From contig JAUYNR010000082.1 in the NCBI GenBank assembly GCA_030698225.1, positions 1 to 44,353 of the forward strand: 44,353 nucleotides of DNA. The letters run 5' to 3'. The position numbers and the translations under genes were made by a program. This document shows positions 24,665 through 36,718 of this stretch, piece after piece. Every line of letters begins with the position of its first letter. Within the stretch, counting starts at the first letter, position 1. The notes beneath the pieces were generated by a model, which searched no databases, was not told the origin of the DNA, and saw only the letters and a list, made by a program, of their open reading frames with translations. The stretch is from Oxalobacteraceae bacterium. Lineage in GTDB: Bacteria > Pseudomonadota > Gammaproteobacteria > Burkholderiales > Burkholderiaceae_D.

Positions 24665-26221
24665 ATGACATTCCAGGGTGCTACGACTGGTAAAACAATA
24701 CCCGACGGCAAAGAGAATCACTTTTTGTTAGAGGCGAGAACAATTTCCAAGCGCTTCCCCGGTGTGGTGGCGTTGAACAAGGTAAGTTTGTCTATCAAGG
24801 CAGGCGAAGTTCACGCACTGATGGGCGAGAATGGCGCCGGCAAATCAACCATGATGAAAATCCTTGCCGGCAGCTATATCCCGGATGAGGGCACGCTAAT
24901 GCTCAAGGGCAAGGAGTTGAAGATCAACTCGCCGCGTGAAGCACTCGATCACGGCATAGCGATGATTCATCAGGAGCTCAATTTGCTGCCTGAAATGACC
25001 GTCGCAGAAAACATATGGATAGGCCGCGAACCGGTTAATTTCTTTGGTCTGATCAATCATGCCGAACTGCATGAAAAAACCAGGGAACTGCTGTGTCGGC
25101 TTAAAATTTCGATTGACCCCGAATCCCCGCTCGGCAAGCTGAGCATTGCCAACCGGCAGATGATAGAAATCGCCAAGGCAGTCTCCTATGATTCCGATGT
25201 GCTGATCATGGATGAGCCGACATCCGCAATTACCGAAAAAGAAGTGGCGCATCTGTTTGAAATCATCGGTGATTTAAAGGCCGCGGGAACTGCCATCATT
25301 TACATCACGCACAAGATGAATGAGGTATTCCAGATTGCCGACAACATCACCATCCTGCGCGACGGCCAGCATATCCTGACGCGCCCGGCGTCCGAAATGA
25401 ACGCCAGTTCATTGATTACCGCGATGGTCGGACGGGAAATGAGCCAAATGTTCCCGAAGGAGGTTGCTGAAATCGGTGCCGCTGCACTGTCGGTGCGTGG
25501 ACTGACCCGGAAAGGCGAGTTCAGGGATATCAATTTCGATCTGCATTACGGCGAGATTCTCGGCATTGCCGGATTGATGGGAGCAGGCAGGACAGAGGTT
25601 GTGGAATCGATTTTCGGCATCAATCCACCCGACGCAGGAAAAATTGCAATCGATGGCAGTCCGGTAAATTTCAGAACGCCGAAACAGGCGATTCAGGCCG
25701 GACTGGCACTGCTGACCGAAGACCGCAAGAAATCAGGTCTTTTCCTGTGCCTGGATATCGCCAGCAACATGGATATAACAGTTCTTCCCAGCTATTCGTT
25801 TGCCGGTTTTGTCCAGCAGAAGAAGCTCGATGCCGAATGCAATGAGATGAGCCGTCGCTTAAAGATCAAGACGCCCAATCTGCAGGAAATCATCGGCAAC
25901 CTGAGTGGCGGAAATCAGCAAAAGGCGCTGATTGCGCGCTGGCTGATGACCCATCCCAAAATTCTCATTCTGGATGAGCCGACCCGGGGGATCGACGTCG
26001 GTGCCAAGGCGGAAATCCATAAATTAATCACCCAGCTTGCGCAGGCCGGCACCGCGATCATCCTCATCTCCTCGGAGCTGCCGGAAGTAATGGGCATGAG
26101 CGACCGAATGATTGTGATGCATGAGGGCAAGTTGACCGGCATCCTGGACCGCCCGGATTTTTCGCAGGAAAAAATCCTGACTCTTGCATCCGGACTAGAG
26201 CTGTCCGAGGCGATGCATTAA
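24665..26221 (+). CDS. sugar ABC transporter ATP-binding protein
   Basis: A 518-residue double-ATPase subunit of the RbsA/MglA type, acting on the cytoplasmic side. The first cassette has Walker [10 protein letters not shown] (54-62) and [11 protein letters not shown]. The second has the degenerate phosphate loop GLMGAGRTE usual in this family, the signature LSGGNQQK and [12 protein letters not shown]. The length fits. I start at ATG 24665 (GAGAGGTTTGAA upstream); the frame is open to 24551 but the extra residues have no homology. It lies between the binding protein and the permease in one operon, powering probable inositol import. Confidence 0.92.
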   Translation: MTFQGATTGKTIPDGKENHFLLEARTISKRFPGVVALNKVSLSIKAGEVHALMGENGAGKSTMMKILAGSYIPDEGTLMLKGKELKINSPREALDHGIAMIHQELNLLPEMTVAENIWIGREPVNFFGLINHAELHEKTRELLCRLKISIDPESPLGKLSIANRQMIEIAKAVSYDSDVLIMDEPTSAITEKEVAHLFEIIGDLKAAGTAIIYITHKMNEVFQIADNITILRDGQHILTRPASEMNASSLITAMVGREMSQMFPKEVAEIGAAALSVRGLTRKGEFRDINFDLHYGEILGIAGLMGAGRTEVVESIFGINPPDAGKIAIDGSPVNFRTPKQAIQAGLALLTEDRKKSGLFLCLDIASNMDITVLPSYSFAGFVQQKKLDAECNEMSRRLKIKTPNLQEIIGNLSGGNQQKALIARWLMTHPKILILDEPTRGIDVGAKAEIHKLITQLAQAGTAIILISSELPEVMGMSDRMIVMHEGKLTGILDRPDFSQEKILTLASGLELSEAMH

Positions 26222-26259
26222 TTTTAAATGACAAGAATTTACTAGCAGGAGACACCATT

Positions 26260-27285
26260 ATGCAGTCGAATCAAGCTGTGGCCCAGTCAGCCATCAAGCC
26301 AACCGCACCCAAACGTTCGTTCAAGTTGCCCCATGAATTTGGCATTCTTTTTGTTCTTTTCGGGATTGCACTGATTTTTGAGATTTTAGGCTGGTATTTC
26401 AGGGAGCAATCGTTTCTCGGCAACCCTACCGGGCTGTTGATCATGATTCTGCAGGTCTCGGAAATCGGCCTGATCGCAATCGGGGTGACCATGATCATCA
26501 TCACCGGCGGCATCGATTTATCTTCCGGTTCCGTCGTTGCCCTGGCGGCAATGGTTGCAGCAAGTTTGGCGCAATCGGTTGACGCGTCAAATCCGGTGTA
26601 TGCCGGACTTCTCGGGTTGCCGGTAGTCATTCCTGTGCTGGCCGGTCTTTTGGTCGGCGCCACCGTGGGGTTTATCAATGGCTCGCTGATTGTCAAAACC
26701 GGCGTTCCCGCGTTCATCGTGACTCTGGGAATGATGGTGTCGGCAAGGGGACTGGCGCGTTTTTATACGCACGGGCAACCTGTGAGCATGGTCAGTTCCG
26801 AATACGCGTGGATCGGCACCGGCGCTAATCCGGTGATCATATTTCTTTTGACCGCCCTGCTGTTTCATGTCGTCCTGCGCTATACCCGCTTCGGCAAATG
26901 CACGTATGCGATCGGCGGCAATCCCGTCGCGGCCCGTGTTTCAGGCATCAATATCGGACGTCACCTGATTGTGATTTACGCCATTGCCGGCCTTCTGGCC
27001 GGGCTCGCCGGCATCATCGGCTCCGCCCGCGCCGAAGTGGGCCAGTCCGGCATGGGAATGTCGTATGAACTCGATGCGATTGCTGCAGCCGTTATCGGCG
27101 GAACCAGCCTGGCCGGTGGCGTCGGCCGCATTACAGGAACGGTGATCGGCGCACTTATCCTCGGTGTGATTGCCAGCGGCTTTACTTTCCTGGGGGTCGA
27201 TTCGTACATCCAGGAAATCATCAAGGGTGCAATCATCGTGGTAGCGGTCGTGGCCGATCAAATCCGTAAGCACAAGAAGTGCTAA
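26260..27285 (+). CDS. sugar ABC transporter permease
   Basis: A 341-residue inner-membrane subunit of the RbsC/XylH family (BPD_transp_2). Eight to ten hydrophobic segments are visible, with the family landmarks GGIDLSSGSVVALAAM, GFINGSLIVKTGVPAFIVTL, GGNPVAARVSGINIGRHL and IGGTSLAGGVGRITGTVIGA. A cytoplasmic N-terminal tail of about 25 residues precedes the first helix. AGCAGGAGA lies before the start, 38 bp after the ATPase gene. A strong terminator follows at 27351. Confidence 0.92.
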   Translation: MQSNQAVAQSAIKPTAPKRSFKLPHEFGILFVLFGIALIFEILGWYFREQSFLGNPTGLLIMILQVSEIGLIAIGVTMIIITGGIDLSSGSVVALAAMVAASLAQSVDASNPVYAGLLGLPVVIPVLAGLLVGATVGFINGSLIVKTGVPAFIVTLGMMVSARGLARFYTHGQPVSMVSSEYAWIGTGANPVIIFLLTALLFHVVLRYTRFGKCTYAIGGNPVAARVSGINIGRHLIVIYAIAGLLAGLAGIIGSARAEVGQSGMGMSYELDAIAAAVIGGTSLAGGVGRITGTVIGALILGVIASGFTFLGVDSYIQEIIKGAIIVVAVVADQIRKHKKC

Positions 27286-27350
27286 CCATGCCGATGCCAT
27301 AGGTTTTCGAAGTAAGACGGCAGCGCATTGCTGGCATGCTGATGATCAAG

Positions 27351-27376
27351 AAGGGCGGGTATAACCCGCCCTTTTT
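27351..27376 (+). terminator. rho-independent terminator of the ABC operon
   Basis: AAGGGCGGGT / ACCCGCCCTT is a perfect 10-bp stem around a 3-nt loop, followed by five Ts. It separates the transporter from the chemoreceptor gene, which must therefore have its own promoter or depend on read-through. Confidence 0.9.
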
Positions 27377-27463
27377 GATACTGCACCGGATGCATGCCTG
27401 CGGAATGAATGCCATGCAGCGCGCACAGGCCGCCGGACCATTTCACAAGTTTAAGGACAGGTG

Positions 27464-29161
27464 ATGAATTTCACGATCAAGGCGCGCCTGACAGGCGTTG
27501 TAGGCTTCCTATCCCTGCTGACCGTGCTCATCGGCTTGCTGGGACTTTATGGTATCGGCAAGGCCAATGACGGGCTGAAAACAGTATATGAAAACCGTAC
27601 TGTAGCGCTGGAGCAGATCACGAAAATCGAAAGCTCCCTGTATCAAAATCAATTAATGCTTGCAGGTATCCTGCAGAATCCGCTGCCTGAAAAAATCACA
27701 TCCGAAACCGCAATCATAGAAAAAAGAATCGCCGACATTAACAACATCTGGCGCAGCTATTTGCTGAGCGGTTTGACACCGGAAGAGCTGCAATTGGCAG
27801 ACAAGTTTGGTGTCGACCGGTCCAGGCTCGACAAGGATGGACTGCTACCCGCCCTTGCCGCATTGCGCGAGGGACGCGCGTATGCGGCCACCTTGCTGAA
27901 GAAAGAAATAGATCCGCTGTCCCAATCGGTCGCAGAGACCGTTGCCGCGTTGCGCGCGCTGCAGGTCGATCTCGCCAAAACCGAATACCGCCTGAATGTC
28001 GAACGCCACCGCATCATCCGGCTCGGCATGCTGCTCGCCATCACGACCGGTTTGATGCTGGCCGGGATCGTCGCATTTTTGCTGATCAAGAGCATATCGC
28101 GGCCGCTCAATGACGCAATCGCAGCGGCAAAAAATATCGCCACCGGCGATTTGACGCACCGGATCAAGACCCAATCGACCGATGAGATCGGCCAATTGCT
28201 GCGCACCATCGGGGCAATGAGCGATAGCCTGGCCGGCATGGTCGGACAGGTGCGCAGCGGCACCGATGCCATCGCCACCGCTTCCAGCCAGATCGCCGCC
28301 GGCAACCTGGATCTGTCCGGCCGGACCGAAGCGCAAGCCAGCAGCCTGGAACAGACCGCTGCCGCGATGGAAGAGCTGACCGGCACCGTCAGGCAAAACG
28401 CCGACAACGCCCGGCAAGCGAAGCAACTGGCGGCAACCGCATCGGCGGTGGCTGTCAACAGCGGCGCGGTGGTAGCCGAGGTGGTCGATACGATGGCCGC
28501 CATCGATGCGTCCGCCAGGAAGATTGTCGACATCATCGGCGTCATCGACGGTATCGCATTCCAGACCAACATCCTGGCGCTGAATGCCGCGGTAGAAGCT
28601 GCCAGAGCCGGCGAGCAGGGCCGCGGCTTTGCGGTGGTGGCAAGCGAGGTGCGCAATCTGGCGCAGCGTTCGGCCACCGCCGCCAGGGAAATCAAGTCGC
28701 TGATCGACGACTCGGTGGAAAAAGTAAGCGTCGGCAACAAACTGGCGGCGCAGGCCGGTGCCACCATGCAGGACGTGGTGGTCAGCGTGCGCCAGGTGAC
28801 CGACATCATGAGCGAGATCAGCGCCGCCAGCCAGGAACAGAGCCAGGGCATCGAGCAAGTGAATCAGGCCATCGCGCAGATGGATCAAGCCACCCAGCAA
28901 AATGCCGCGCTGGTGGAGCAGGCTGCAGCCGCCGCGCAATCGATGCAGGATCAGGCCGGCAATCTGATGCAGGTGGTCGGGATGTTCCGGCTCGACCGGA
29001 CGCAGACCGCGCCGGCACGAACCGGGGGCAAGCTCATCCCGCACCGCAAAGATGCACCGGCATCGGACACAAGCCATGCCGCCGGCGTCGCCCTGCGGCA
29101 AAAGGCGGCGGCTTCAAAAACTGCGGCCATCAGCGGCACTGATGACTGGGAAGAGTTCTGA
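27464..29161 (+). CDS. methyl-accepting chemotaxis protein
   Basis: Inner-membrane chemoreceptor of 565 aa. It has an N-terminal membrane segment (about 10-30), a periplasmic four-helix-bundle domain (about 30-190), a second membrane helix ([22 protein letters not shown]), a HAMP linker and a long coiled-coil signalling domain with the conserved hairpin tip [20 protein letters not shown]. The C-terminus DDWEEF resembles the pentapeptide that tethers CheR and CheB. AAGGACAG lies upstream of ATG 27464; GTG 27461 is an alternative. Its position directly behind the inositol ABC operon suggests inositol or its binding protein as attractant; the ligand is inferred, not seen. Confidence 0.93.
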   Translation: MNFTIKARLTGVVGFLSLLTVLIGLLGLYGIGKANDGLKTVYENRTVALEQITKIESSLYQNQLMLAGILQNPLPEKITSETAIIEKRIADINNIWRSYLLSGLTPEELQLADKFGVDRSRLDKDGLLPALAALREGRAYAATLLKKEIDPLSQSVAETVAALRALQVDLAKTEYRLNVERHRIIRLGMLLAITTGLMLAGIVAFLLIKSISRPLNDAIAAAKNIATGDLTHRIKTQSTDEIGQLLRTIGAMSDSLAGMVGQVRSGTDAIATASSQIAAGNLDLSGRTEAQASSLEQTAAAMEELTGTVRQNADNARQAKQLAATASAVAVNSGAVVAEVVDTMAAIDASARKIVDIIGVIDGIAFQTNILALNAAVEAARAGEQGRGFAVVASEVRNLAQRSATAAREIKSLIDDSVEKVSVGNKLAAQAGATMQDVVVSVRQVTDIMSEISAASQEQSQGIEQVNQAIAQMDQATQQNAALVEQAAAAAQSMQDQAGNLMQVVGMFRLDRTQTAPARTGGKLIPHRKDAPASDTSHAAGVALRQKAAASKTAAISGTDDWEEF

Positions 29162-29257
29162 GGAGTCCGTGGCTTTGGCCAGACACGTCCGGCAGATTGC
29201 TGCGGTACGATGTAACCGCACGCAGAAAGCGGCCGGCACCAGCCTTGCATATTATTT

Positions 29258-29327
29258 ATACTATATTGTGTATATTTTTTATCGCATTAGATATATGCGC
29301 AAGATGCAGCAAAAATTGCAATACTCC
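29258..29327 (+). repeat. 70-bp intergenic element, copy 4
   Basis: It begins ATAC-N8-GTAT (29258-29273), has CGCAT-N7-ATGCG in the centre (29283-29299), and ends TTGCA-ATACTCC (29321-29327 for ATACTCC). It is most similar to copy 5 at 35047, and that similarity continues about 13 bp past the right end. It lies between the chemoreceptor stop and the LacI start; the remaining 337-bp gap shows no other gene. Confidence 0.75.
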
Positions 29328-29498
29328 ATGTTTATTAAAAAATAGCGGGGTTCCCGGCACGGTTTGCGTTTTTTCCTGTGGCCGGTGGATGCCGCGTACC
29401 AGCGGCCAGTTGAGTTAGCGATAGACCTTGCAAAGGCCAATATCGCGATGCAATACTGCGTCAACAAATTTCAGTCATATCAGCATGAAGACTTATCC

Positions 29499-30530
29499 AT
29501 GAGCAATCGCCCTACGATGTCTGCAGTCGCAAAAATGGCTGGCGTATCGATCGCCACCGTTGACCGGGTATTAAACAGCCGTACCGCGGTGCGGGACGGA
29601 ACCGCAGAAAGAGTGATTGTCGCGGCGCAGGAGATCGGTTACCACGCCACCGAACTGATGCGCCAGCGCCTGCGCGAGCAGGCGCCATTCAGAAGACTGG
29701 GATTCTGCCTTCAAAAAGCCAGCGATCCTTTCTATCAGGGCTTTGGCGCCGCGCTCAAGAATGCCGCAGCCTGCAACCGGGACGTGCGCTGCGATGCGCG
29801 CATCGAGTTCATGGATGAACTGGCGCCGCTATCGATTGCCGACAAGATTCGCGCAGCGGGAAAGCAGGTCGATGCACTCGCGGTGGTCGCACTCGATCAT
29901 CCGCATGTCAATCAGGCGATTTTGGAGCTGGCCGAGATGGGCAAGCCGGTATTTACGCTGCTTTCCGATGTCAGCGCGCCTCTACGCACCGGATACATCG
30001 GCACCGACAACCGCAAAGTCGGGCGCACCGCGGGACTGCTGTTTGCGCGGATGACCCGGGAGGTCGGGGAAGTCGGCATTTTTGTCGGCAGCCATCGCTA
30101 CCTGGGGCAGGAAACCAGGGAAATCAGTTTTCGTTCCTATCTTCGGGAACATGCGCCCTCTTTCAAATTGCTGGATGCCTATTCAAATCTCGAAGATCAA
30201 AACCTTGCCTATGAAGCGGTGCTGGAACTGCAAGCGTCGCACCCGGACCTGGTCGGCATCTATGTTGCCGGCGGCGGTGCATCCGGGGTGATCCGGGCGC
30301 TGCGCGAAGAGCCAGCCGGAAGACGTTTGACTGTTATCGTCAACGAACTGACCGTCGATTCAAGATCGGCACTGATAGACGGGATTGTCGATCTCGTCAT
30401 CGCAACGCCATTGGTCCAGACTGCGCAAACCACCGTGAAAGCCATGCTGGACGCGATTGAGGCCGGCAACAGATCAGCCGCCCTGCTGTCGCCACTGCCG
30501 TTTGAGCTATATACCGCCGAAAATGTTTAA
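29499..30530 (+). CDS. LacI-family regulator (second)
   Basis: A 343-residue regulator with the helix-turn-helix MSAVAKMAGVSIATVDRVLN at about residues 7-26 and a sugar-binding sensor domain (LGFCLQKASDPFYQGFGAAL, YIGTDNRKVGRTAGLLF, VNELTVDSRSALIDGIVDLV). It is related to the LacI proteins at 14645 and 30534. It is convergent with the gene at 30534, with only three bases between the stop codons. I start at ATG 29499; the upstream frame to 29364 lacks family sequence. Its target is unknown: the nearest genes on its strand are the chemoreceptor and, after the convergent block, the iolGH pair. Confidence 0.85.
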   Translation: MSNRPTMSAVAKMAGVSIATVDRVLNSRTAVRDGTAERVIVAAQEIGYHATELMRQRLREQAPFRRLGFCLQKASDPFYQGFGAALKNAAACNRDVRCDARIEFMDELAPLSIADKIRAAGKQVDALAVVALDHPHVNQAILELAEMGKPVFTLLSDVSAPLRTGYIGTDNRKVGRTAGLLFARMTREVGEVGIFVGSHRYLGQETREISFRSYLREHAPSFKLLDAYSNLEDQNLAYEAVLELQASHPDLVGIYVAGGGASGVIRALREEPAGRRLTVIVNELTVDSRSALIDGIVDLVIATPLVQTAQTTVKAMLDAIEAGNRSAALLSPLPFELYTAENV

Positions 30531-30533
30531 ACG

Positions 30534-31619
30534 CTACCGAAGATAGGCGCCGTGCCAGATGTTTTCATGACAAAAGAAGCGGAATTCATTCGGCTCCCGG
30601 GACGGCGCATCCTCGATCATGCCGCAGGCATACAGCAGATGCTGCAGGCTTGAAACGGCCTGGCCGTCCGGATCCTGATCGATGACCAGGTCCATCACCC
30701 GATTTTCAAGATACTGCCGGTGTTCGTCCGACTTTTCATGGCCTATCCAGACCACCTTGCCGGCCAGACCGGTTTTGCGCAGGGCGGCCTCAATCCCCGC
30801 CGAGCCGGCGCCGCTGTTGTAAATCCCGACCAGATCATCGTATTTATTCAATGCCTGCATCACTGCCAGATAGCACCGGTCGGCATCGTCATGACATTCG
30901 TTGATCGCGCTGCAGCCGAGCGCCGGGAACATCTCCGCGATCACATCGCGGCAACCGTTGCTGCGTTCCGCATGGGCGCGGTAAATCAGCGAATTGCTCA
31001 GCAGCAGTATCCGACCCGGACGCTGCGCAAGCCGGCCCAGGAAATAACCGGCGGTGCGCCCGGCCCGGTAGTTGTCGATGCCCGCGTAATGCAGTCGCGG
31101 GACATCGACGATATCGCTCATCAGCGTGACGACCGGCACCCCGCTCCTGATGACGCTGCGCAATGCATCGCTGACGCGTTCGGTGTCGTGCACCGCCACA
31201 ATCAATCCATGGCGCTTTTGCGGCGGGCTCAAGATCGCGTGCGCAATCCGGTCGTCATCGTCTTCCTGGATGAAAGTGCGGTGCACAACGACCTTCTTGT
31301 CGATCATTTGCATCGAGCGCTGCAGCGCGAGATTGAGGCGGTGGAAATACGGCGTATCGCTGCGCGCGAGAATGACGTCGAAGCGCGTCAAACCGCGGCG
31401 CGTCTCCGGCAGCAAGCGCGGCACTCCAAGCCGCTTTGCCGCCGCCACCACGCGCGCGCGGGTCCCGGCGGAAACGCTGCCGCGTTCATTGAGTACGCGG
31501 TTGACGGTCGTGGGGCTGACTCCCGCCGCTTCGGCGATCTCGATGAAACGCGGGCCGCGTTTGCGCCGCCCGACCGGTTTTGGGTCGCTCATGGTGTATC
31601 TGTAAGCCGAAAACCGCAT
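30534..31619 (-). CDS. LacI-family regulator (third), cotranscribed with iolI
   Basis: A 361-residue LacI regulator with the helix-turn-helix RFIEIAEAAGVSPTTVNRVLNERGSV (about 24-49) and a sensor domain (FDVILARSDTPYFHRLNLAL, HYAGIDNYRAGRTAGYFLGRL, WIGHEKSDEHRQYLENRVMDLV). It follows iolI by 47 bp on the same strand and is therefore probably in one operon with it, facing the divergent iolG-iolH. AAGGCAAG supports ATG 31619; ATG 31592 is an alternative. A role in controlling the iolI / iolGH divergon is inferred from position. Confidence 0.85.
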   Translation of the reverse strand: MRFSAYRYTMSDPKPVGRRKRGPRFIEIAEAAGVSPTTVNRVLNERGSVSAGTRARVVAAAKRLGVPRLLPETRRGLTRFDVILARSDTPYFHRLNLALQRSMQMIDKKVVVHRTFIQEDDDDRIAHAILSPPQKRHGLIVAVHDTERVSDALRSVIRSGVPVVTLMSDIVDVPRLHYAGIDNYRAGRTAGYFLGRLAQRPGRILLLSNSLIYRAHAERSNGCRDVIAEMFPALGCSAINECHDDADRCYLAVMQALNKYDDLVGIYNSGAGSAGIEAALRKTGLAGKVVWIGHEKSDEHRQYLENRVMDLVIDQDPDGQAVSSLQHLLYACGMIEDAPSREPNEFRFFCHENIWHGAYLR

Positions 31620-31666
31620 CTTGCCTTAATCCGGGATAGCGTGGCAAGCCGGGATGCGGACTGCGA

Positions 31667-32488
31667 TCAATCCAGGCTGGTACGAATAAACGACATGCTG
31701 GTGCGCAAGCGACTTTCGATATCGGTAGCGGCGGCAATTTCGGCCGCGAACGGTTCGTACGAAACATAGCCCTGATAGCCGCGGCCCAGCAGAACCTTCA
31801 ACTGGCGCAGATTGCCGAGCCGGTCGGCTTCGCCTACCAGTACCCGATGGCCGTCGCCCATCTGGTTGACTGGCAAATTGCCATCTTCCACTCCGGAGAT
31901 GTGGATCAATCCGGTCAGATTCGGGAAAAAAATGTCTTCGCCGGACAAGTGATGATGGAAAGTGTCATGCACCAGCTTGAAATCGTTTTCGCCGGCGGCG
32001 TCGTACATCGCCAGCACAGCCTGCGATTTACGGCGCACCGCACAGATTTCGAAGCCCAGCGGCTCGATCAAGCCCAGAACGCCATGATCTGCCAACATCG
32101 GCTTGAGTGCCTTGAGCGCCGCCACCAGCGCCTCATGCCGCTCGACCGCCGTGCGGCTGTCATTCGGGCTGCAGGTCGGGCACAGCACCAGCGCTTCTGC
32201 GCCGCATGCTGCCGCATAGGCAATCACTTCCCGCGCCTCAACTTCGCGGGCCGCATCGAATTGATCGAAGCGCTGCAATGCATTGATAGAGCGGATCGTG
32301 ATGCCGGCAGCCGCAGTCAAGTCCCTGATTTTTTCTGCCGGGGTGCCGTCGTTCAGTTCGACGCCGTCCAGGTCGTTGCGGATTTCGATCGCCTTGATGT
32401 TCAGGCGCTGGCATAGCGCCAGATAGTCGCTGAACGCAATGCGCGGCGCGCTGATCCGGTTTAATGAAAATTCGATGTTTTTAGACAC
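31667..32488 (-). CDS. iolI: 2-keto-myo-inositol isomerase-like TIM-barrel protein
   Basis: A 273-residue sugar-isomerase-fold protein. Segments resembling Bacillus IolI are the N-terminal NRISAPRIAF, YLALCQRLNIKAIEIRND, RSINALQRFDQFD, LIEPLGF with a metal-ligand Glu, LVHDTFHHHLSGED and IHISGVEDGNLPVNQMGDGHRV ending in VSYEPF. IolI interconverts 2-keto-myo-inositol and 1-keto-D-chiro-inositol, which opens the pathway to D-chiro-inositol. I choose GTG 32488, preceded by AGAGGAAG, rather than ATG 32512 or the longer open frame to 32644. The presence of iolG and iolH in the divergent operon supports the name. Other isomerase activities of this fold cannot be excluded. Confidence 0.72.
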   Translation of the reverse strand: MSKNIEFSLNRISAPRIAFSDYLALCQRLNIKAIEIRNDLDGVELNDGTPAEKIRDLTAAAGITIRSINALQRFDQFDAAREVEAREVIAYAAACGAEALVLCPTCSPNDSRTAVERHEALVAALKALKPMLADHGVLGLIEPLGFEICAVRRKSQAVLAMYDAAGENDFKLVHDTFHHHLSGEDIFFPNLTGLIHISGVEDGNLPVNQMGDGHRVLVGEADRLGNLRQLKVLLGRGYQGYVSYEPFAAEIAAATDIESRLRTSMSFIRTSLD

Positions 32489-34020
<1,532 letters not shown>

Positions 34021-34048
34021 GCGTTCGCCCGATAAGGAGACATGAACA

Positions 34049-34906
34049 ATGAGAATTGCATTTGATCCGTATATGTATCGGCATCTGTCGCTGCCGGACA
34101 TGGTGCACAAGGTTGCCGAATTAGGCTATGAACATATCGAGCTGTCGCCGCGGGAAGACTTCCTGCCGTTTTATAAATATCCCCGCGTGGACAAGGAGCG
34201 CATCAGGGAATTCAAGCAGGCGTTGCGCGATACCGGCGTAAAACTTTCATCGTTACTGCCCTTGTATCACTGGGCCGGTCCGGACGATGCGCACCGGGAA
34301 GCCGCGGTGCGGAACTGGAAGCGCGCGATTGAAATTGCGGTCGAGATGGAATGCGATCTGTTCAATACGGAATTCAGCGGCCATGCGGACAAGGCGCTGG
34401 TATGCGAACAGCAGTTCATGCGCTCGATGGAGGAATTGCTGCCGATTTTCGAGCGCGAAAACATCAAGCTCGATATCCAGGCGCATCCGTATGATTTCTG
34501 CGAGCGCAACAACGAGTCGGTTGACATCATTCGCGGACTCGACAAGCCATGGCTGAATTACCTGTACGCGGCGCCCCACACCTATTTTTACGACGACGGC
34601 AAAGGCGATATCGCGTCGATGCTGAAGTATGCCGGCTCCAAGCTGACGCACGTCATCATCGCCGACACCTACAACCACCGGGCATCCTCGAATCTTCGCT
34701 ACATCGTCAACCCGCCAGGCGTCACCGCAACCGTGCACCAGCATCTGGACATCGGCCAGGGCGAGATTAACTGGGAGGTTTTCTTCTCGACCTTGCGCGA
34801 GATTAAATTCGATGGCATTGCCACCGTCTCGGTATTCGCCTGGGAGGAGCGGGCCGACGAATCCAGCAAGTTCATGCTTGAAAGAGTAAAAAAAGAACTG
34901 TGTTGA
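34049..34906 (+). CDS. iolH: IolH-like sugar isomerase/epimerase
   Basis: A 285-residue TIM-barrel protein. It strongly resembles Bacillus Iol[89 protein letters not shown] and [16 protein letters not shown]. The His, Asp and Glu residues in these segments would bind a divalent metal. The exact reaction of IolH is not well established; it belongs to the inositol pathway by genomic association. AAGGAGACATGAACA precedes the start, 28 bp after iolG. A hairpin terminator follows. Confidence 0.88.
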   Translation: MRIAFDPYMYRHLSLPDMVHKVAELGYEHIELSPREDFLPFYKYPRVDKERIREFKQALRDTGVKLSSLLPLYHWAGPDDAHREAAVRNWKRAIEIAVEMECDLFNTEFSGHADKALVCEQQFMRSMEELLPIFERENIKLDIQAHPYDFCERNNESVDIIRGLDKPWLNYLYAAPHTYFYDDGKGDIASMLKYAGSKLTHVIIADTYNHRASSNLRYIVNPPGVTATVHQHLDIGQGEINWEVFFSTLREIKFDGIATVSVFAWEERADESSKFMLERVKKELC

Positions 34907-34947
34907 TGTATGACCTGCCGCTGTTTATATAAAACATGCGGCGCAAA

Positions 34948-34971
34948 AAACAGCCACTGCGGTGGCTGTTT
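34948..34971. terminator. hairpin terminator after iolH
   Basis: AAACAGCCAC / GTGGCTGTTT is a perfect 10-bp stem with a TGCG loop. Only three Ts end the plus-strand side, while six As on the left would give a T-run on the minus strand. It is probably a transcript end for iolGH. Confidence 0.65.
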
Positions 34972-35046
34972 GCGCTCGATTGCCTGACGCGCATTGCAGC
35001 GTCCGAGCGCTGCCCGGGCCCCGGGCAGGATTCGACGCGTTAATTA

Positions 35047-35116
35047 TACTCACTAATGTATATTTTTTATCGCATTAAAAATATGCGGCAAATGCAATAA
35101 AAATTGCAATACTCCT
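35047..35116 (+). repeat. 70-bp intergenic element, copy 5
   Basis: It begins ATAC-N8-GTAT (35047-35062), has CGCAT-N7-ATGCG (35072-35088), then TGCAAT-AAAA-ATTGCA, and ends ATACTCC (35110-35116). By eye it is the closest relative of copy 4. It lies between the iolH terminator and the MFS gene. Confidence 0.75.
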
Positions 35117-35178
35117 TGCTTTTTAAAATTCATCGGAGCGCCGGCGCGCCACTCATCCGACCAGCAAAGTTGCCCGAT

Positions 35179-36393
35179 ATGCCGCAAAGCGCCTACCCGC
35201 ATGCCGCCGCCAGTGGCGGCCTGAAAAACAATGTGACCTTCCAGGTCGTTGCCACCGTATTTTTCACCTTCATCTGCTATCTGACGATCGGCATTCCGCT
35301 GGCCGTTCTGCCCGGCTATGTGCATTTCGACCTCGGATTCAGCGCCATTCTGTCCGGCCTTGCGATCAGCATGCAATATCTGGCGACGCTGTCGAGCCGG
35401 CCCTACGCCGGGCACATGGCCGACTCGGTTGGATCGAAGCAAACTGTCATGATCGGCCTGGCGGCCTGCGGCGCCAGCGGCGTGCTGATGATGCTGTCGG
35501 CAGCTTGCAGCGATGCGCCGCGGCTCGGACTGGCCGCCCTGCTGCTGGGGCGCCTGGCGCTCGGTTTCGGCGAAAGCTGGGTCGCCACCGGTGCGATTAC
35601 CTGGGGCATTGGCCGGGTCGGCATAGAGAATGCGGCCCGCGTGCTTTCATTGAATGGCATCGCCTCCTATGGCGCGCTGGCGGTCGGAGCGCCGCTCGGC
35701 GTAGTCATCGAGCGCAGTGGCGGATTTTCAGCGATCGGCATCACGGTGGCGGCGCTGGGATTGGCCGGGCTGGCAATTGCCGCATTCAGGGCGCCGACCG
35801 CGATAGTGCGCGGAGAAAAACTGGCGTTCCGCCATGTGTTGCGGCGCGTACTGCCGCACGGCATCTGCCAGGCGCTGGGCTCGGTCGGGTTCGGCGTGAT
35901 CGCCAGCTTCATCACCTTATTTTACGCAGCCCATCATTGGGCCAACGCCGCGCTGGCGCTGACAGTTTTCGGGACCGCCTTTGTCGTGGTGCGGCTGCTG
36001 TTTGCCCATACGATCAATCGCTTCGGCGGATTCCCGGTCGCCATCGTCAGTTTCGCAGTCGAGTGCGCCGGCTTGCTGCTGCTATGGCAGGCCGGCCTGC
36101 CGCAGTGGGCATTGGCCGGCGCAGCGCTGACCGGTGCCGGCTTCGCATTGATTTTCCCTGCGCTCGCGCTCGAAGCAGTCGGACTGGTTGCTGCGCCCAG
36201 CCGCGGCGCCGCACTCGGCGCCTATTCATTGTTTCTGGACTTGTCGCTATGGATTACCGGCCCGGTTGCCGGGTTGATAGCAGCGCAGTTCAGTTATGCG
36301 GAAGTATTTCTGTTCGCGGCGCTGGCTGCGGCCGCAGCCATGCTGTTGAGTATCGCGCTGTACTTGCGATCCGATGGCGGCAGCGGAAAGTAG
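35179..36393 (+). CDS. MFS transporter, YhhS/YfcJ-like
   Basis: A major-facilitator protein of 404 aa with about twelve hydrophobic segments. Landmarks are the N-terminal [20 protein letters not shown], the loop between helices 2 and 3 ([17 protein letters not shown], the MFS signature) and [20 protein letters not shown]. The arrangement resembles the YhhS/YfcJ group of uptake or efflux carriers without assigned substrate. The start at ATG 35179 is chosen since the homologous part begins soon after; the ribosome site is weak and the frame extends back to 35104 inside the 70-bp element. It sits between the iolGH operon and the core iol operon, so a cyclitol or an intermediate is a possible substrate. 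Confidence 0.82.
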   Translation: MPQSAYPHAAASGGLKNNVTFQVVATVFFTFICYLTIGIPLAVLPGYVHFDLGFSAILSGLAISMQYLATLSSRPYAGHMADSVGSKQTVMIGLAACGASGVLMMLSAACSDAPRLGLAALLLGRLALGFGESWVATGAITWGIGRVGIENAARVLSLNGIASYGALAVGAPLGVVIERSGGFSAIGITVAALGLAGLAIAAFRAPTAIVRGEKLAFRHVLRRVLPHGICQALGSVGFGVIASFITLFYAAHHWANAALALTVFGTAFVVVRLLFAHTINRFGGFPVAIVSFAVECAGLLLLWQAGLPQWALAGAALTGAGFALIFPALALEAVGLVAAPSRGAALGAYSLFLDLSLWITGPVAGLIAAQFSYAEVFLFAALAAAAAMLLSIALYLRSDGGSGK

Positions 36394-36510
36394 TCGAGTC
36401 GGCGTAGTCAGTTACATCGGCGCCACTGCAAAAAATCCTGCGCTCATGCCGGCCAGGCCTGCAGTAAAACGATGCGCAGTCCCAGCGTTCGCAGATGCTT
36501 TGCATCAAAT

Positions 36511-36592
36511 TTAATAGAAATGATTTTCTATACAAAATAAATATGAAATATTTATTGCATTTTGAATTTTCATGCTCTACGATAGTTATCAG
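36511..36592 (+). promoter_or_regulatory. promoter and operator of the core iol operon
   Basis: Near-copy of 23403-23484. The palindrome is ATAGAAA-TGAT-TTTCTAT (36514-36531): both 7-bp arms are kept although the spacer changed. A conserved TGAAATATTTATTGC follows, then the -35 box TTGCAT (36555-36560), a 17-bp spacer and the -10 box TACGAT (36578-36583). The leader to the iolC start is about 130 nt. Confidence 0.78.
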
Positions 36593-36718
36593 ATCAGGCA
36601 CCAGCGGTTTGAAATGGCGCGGCAAGCAGATTGCAACAGCGTGACCGATGATTGCGGTGTGCCCGCTTAAAAATGACGCGTGAACTTGATGGCATAACCA
36701 TCTGGAAAGACTGAATAA

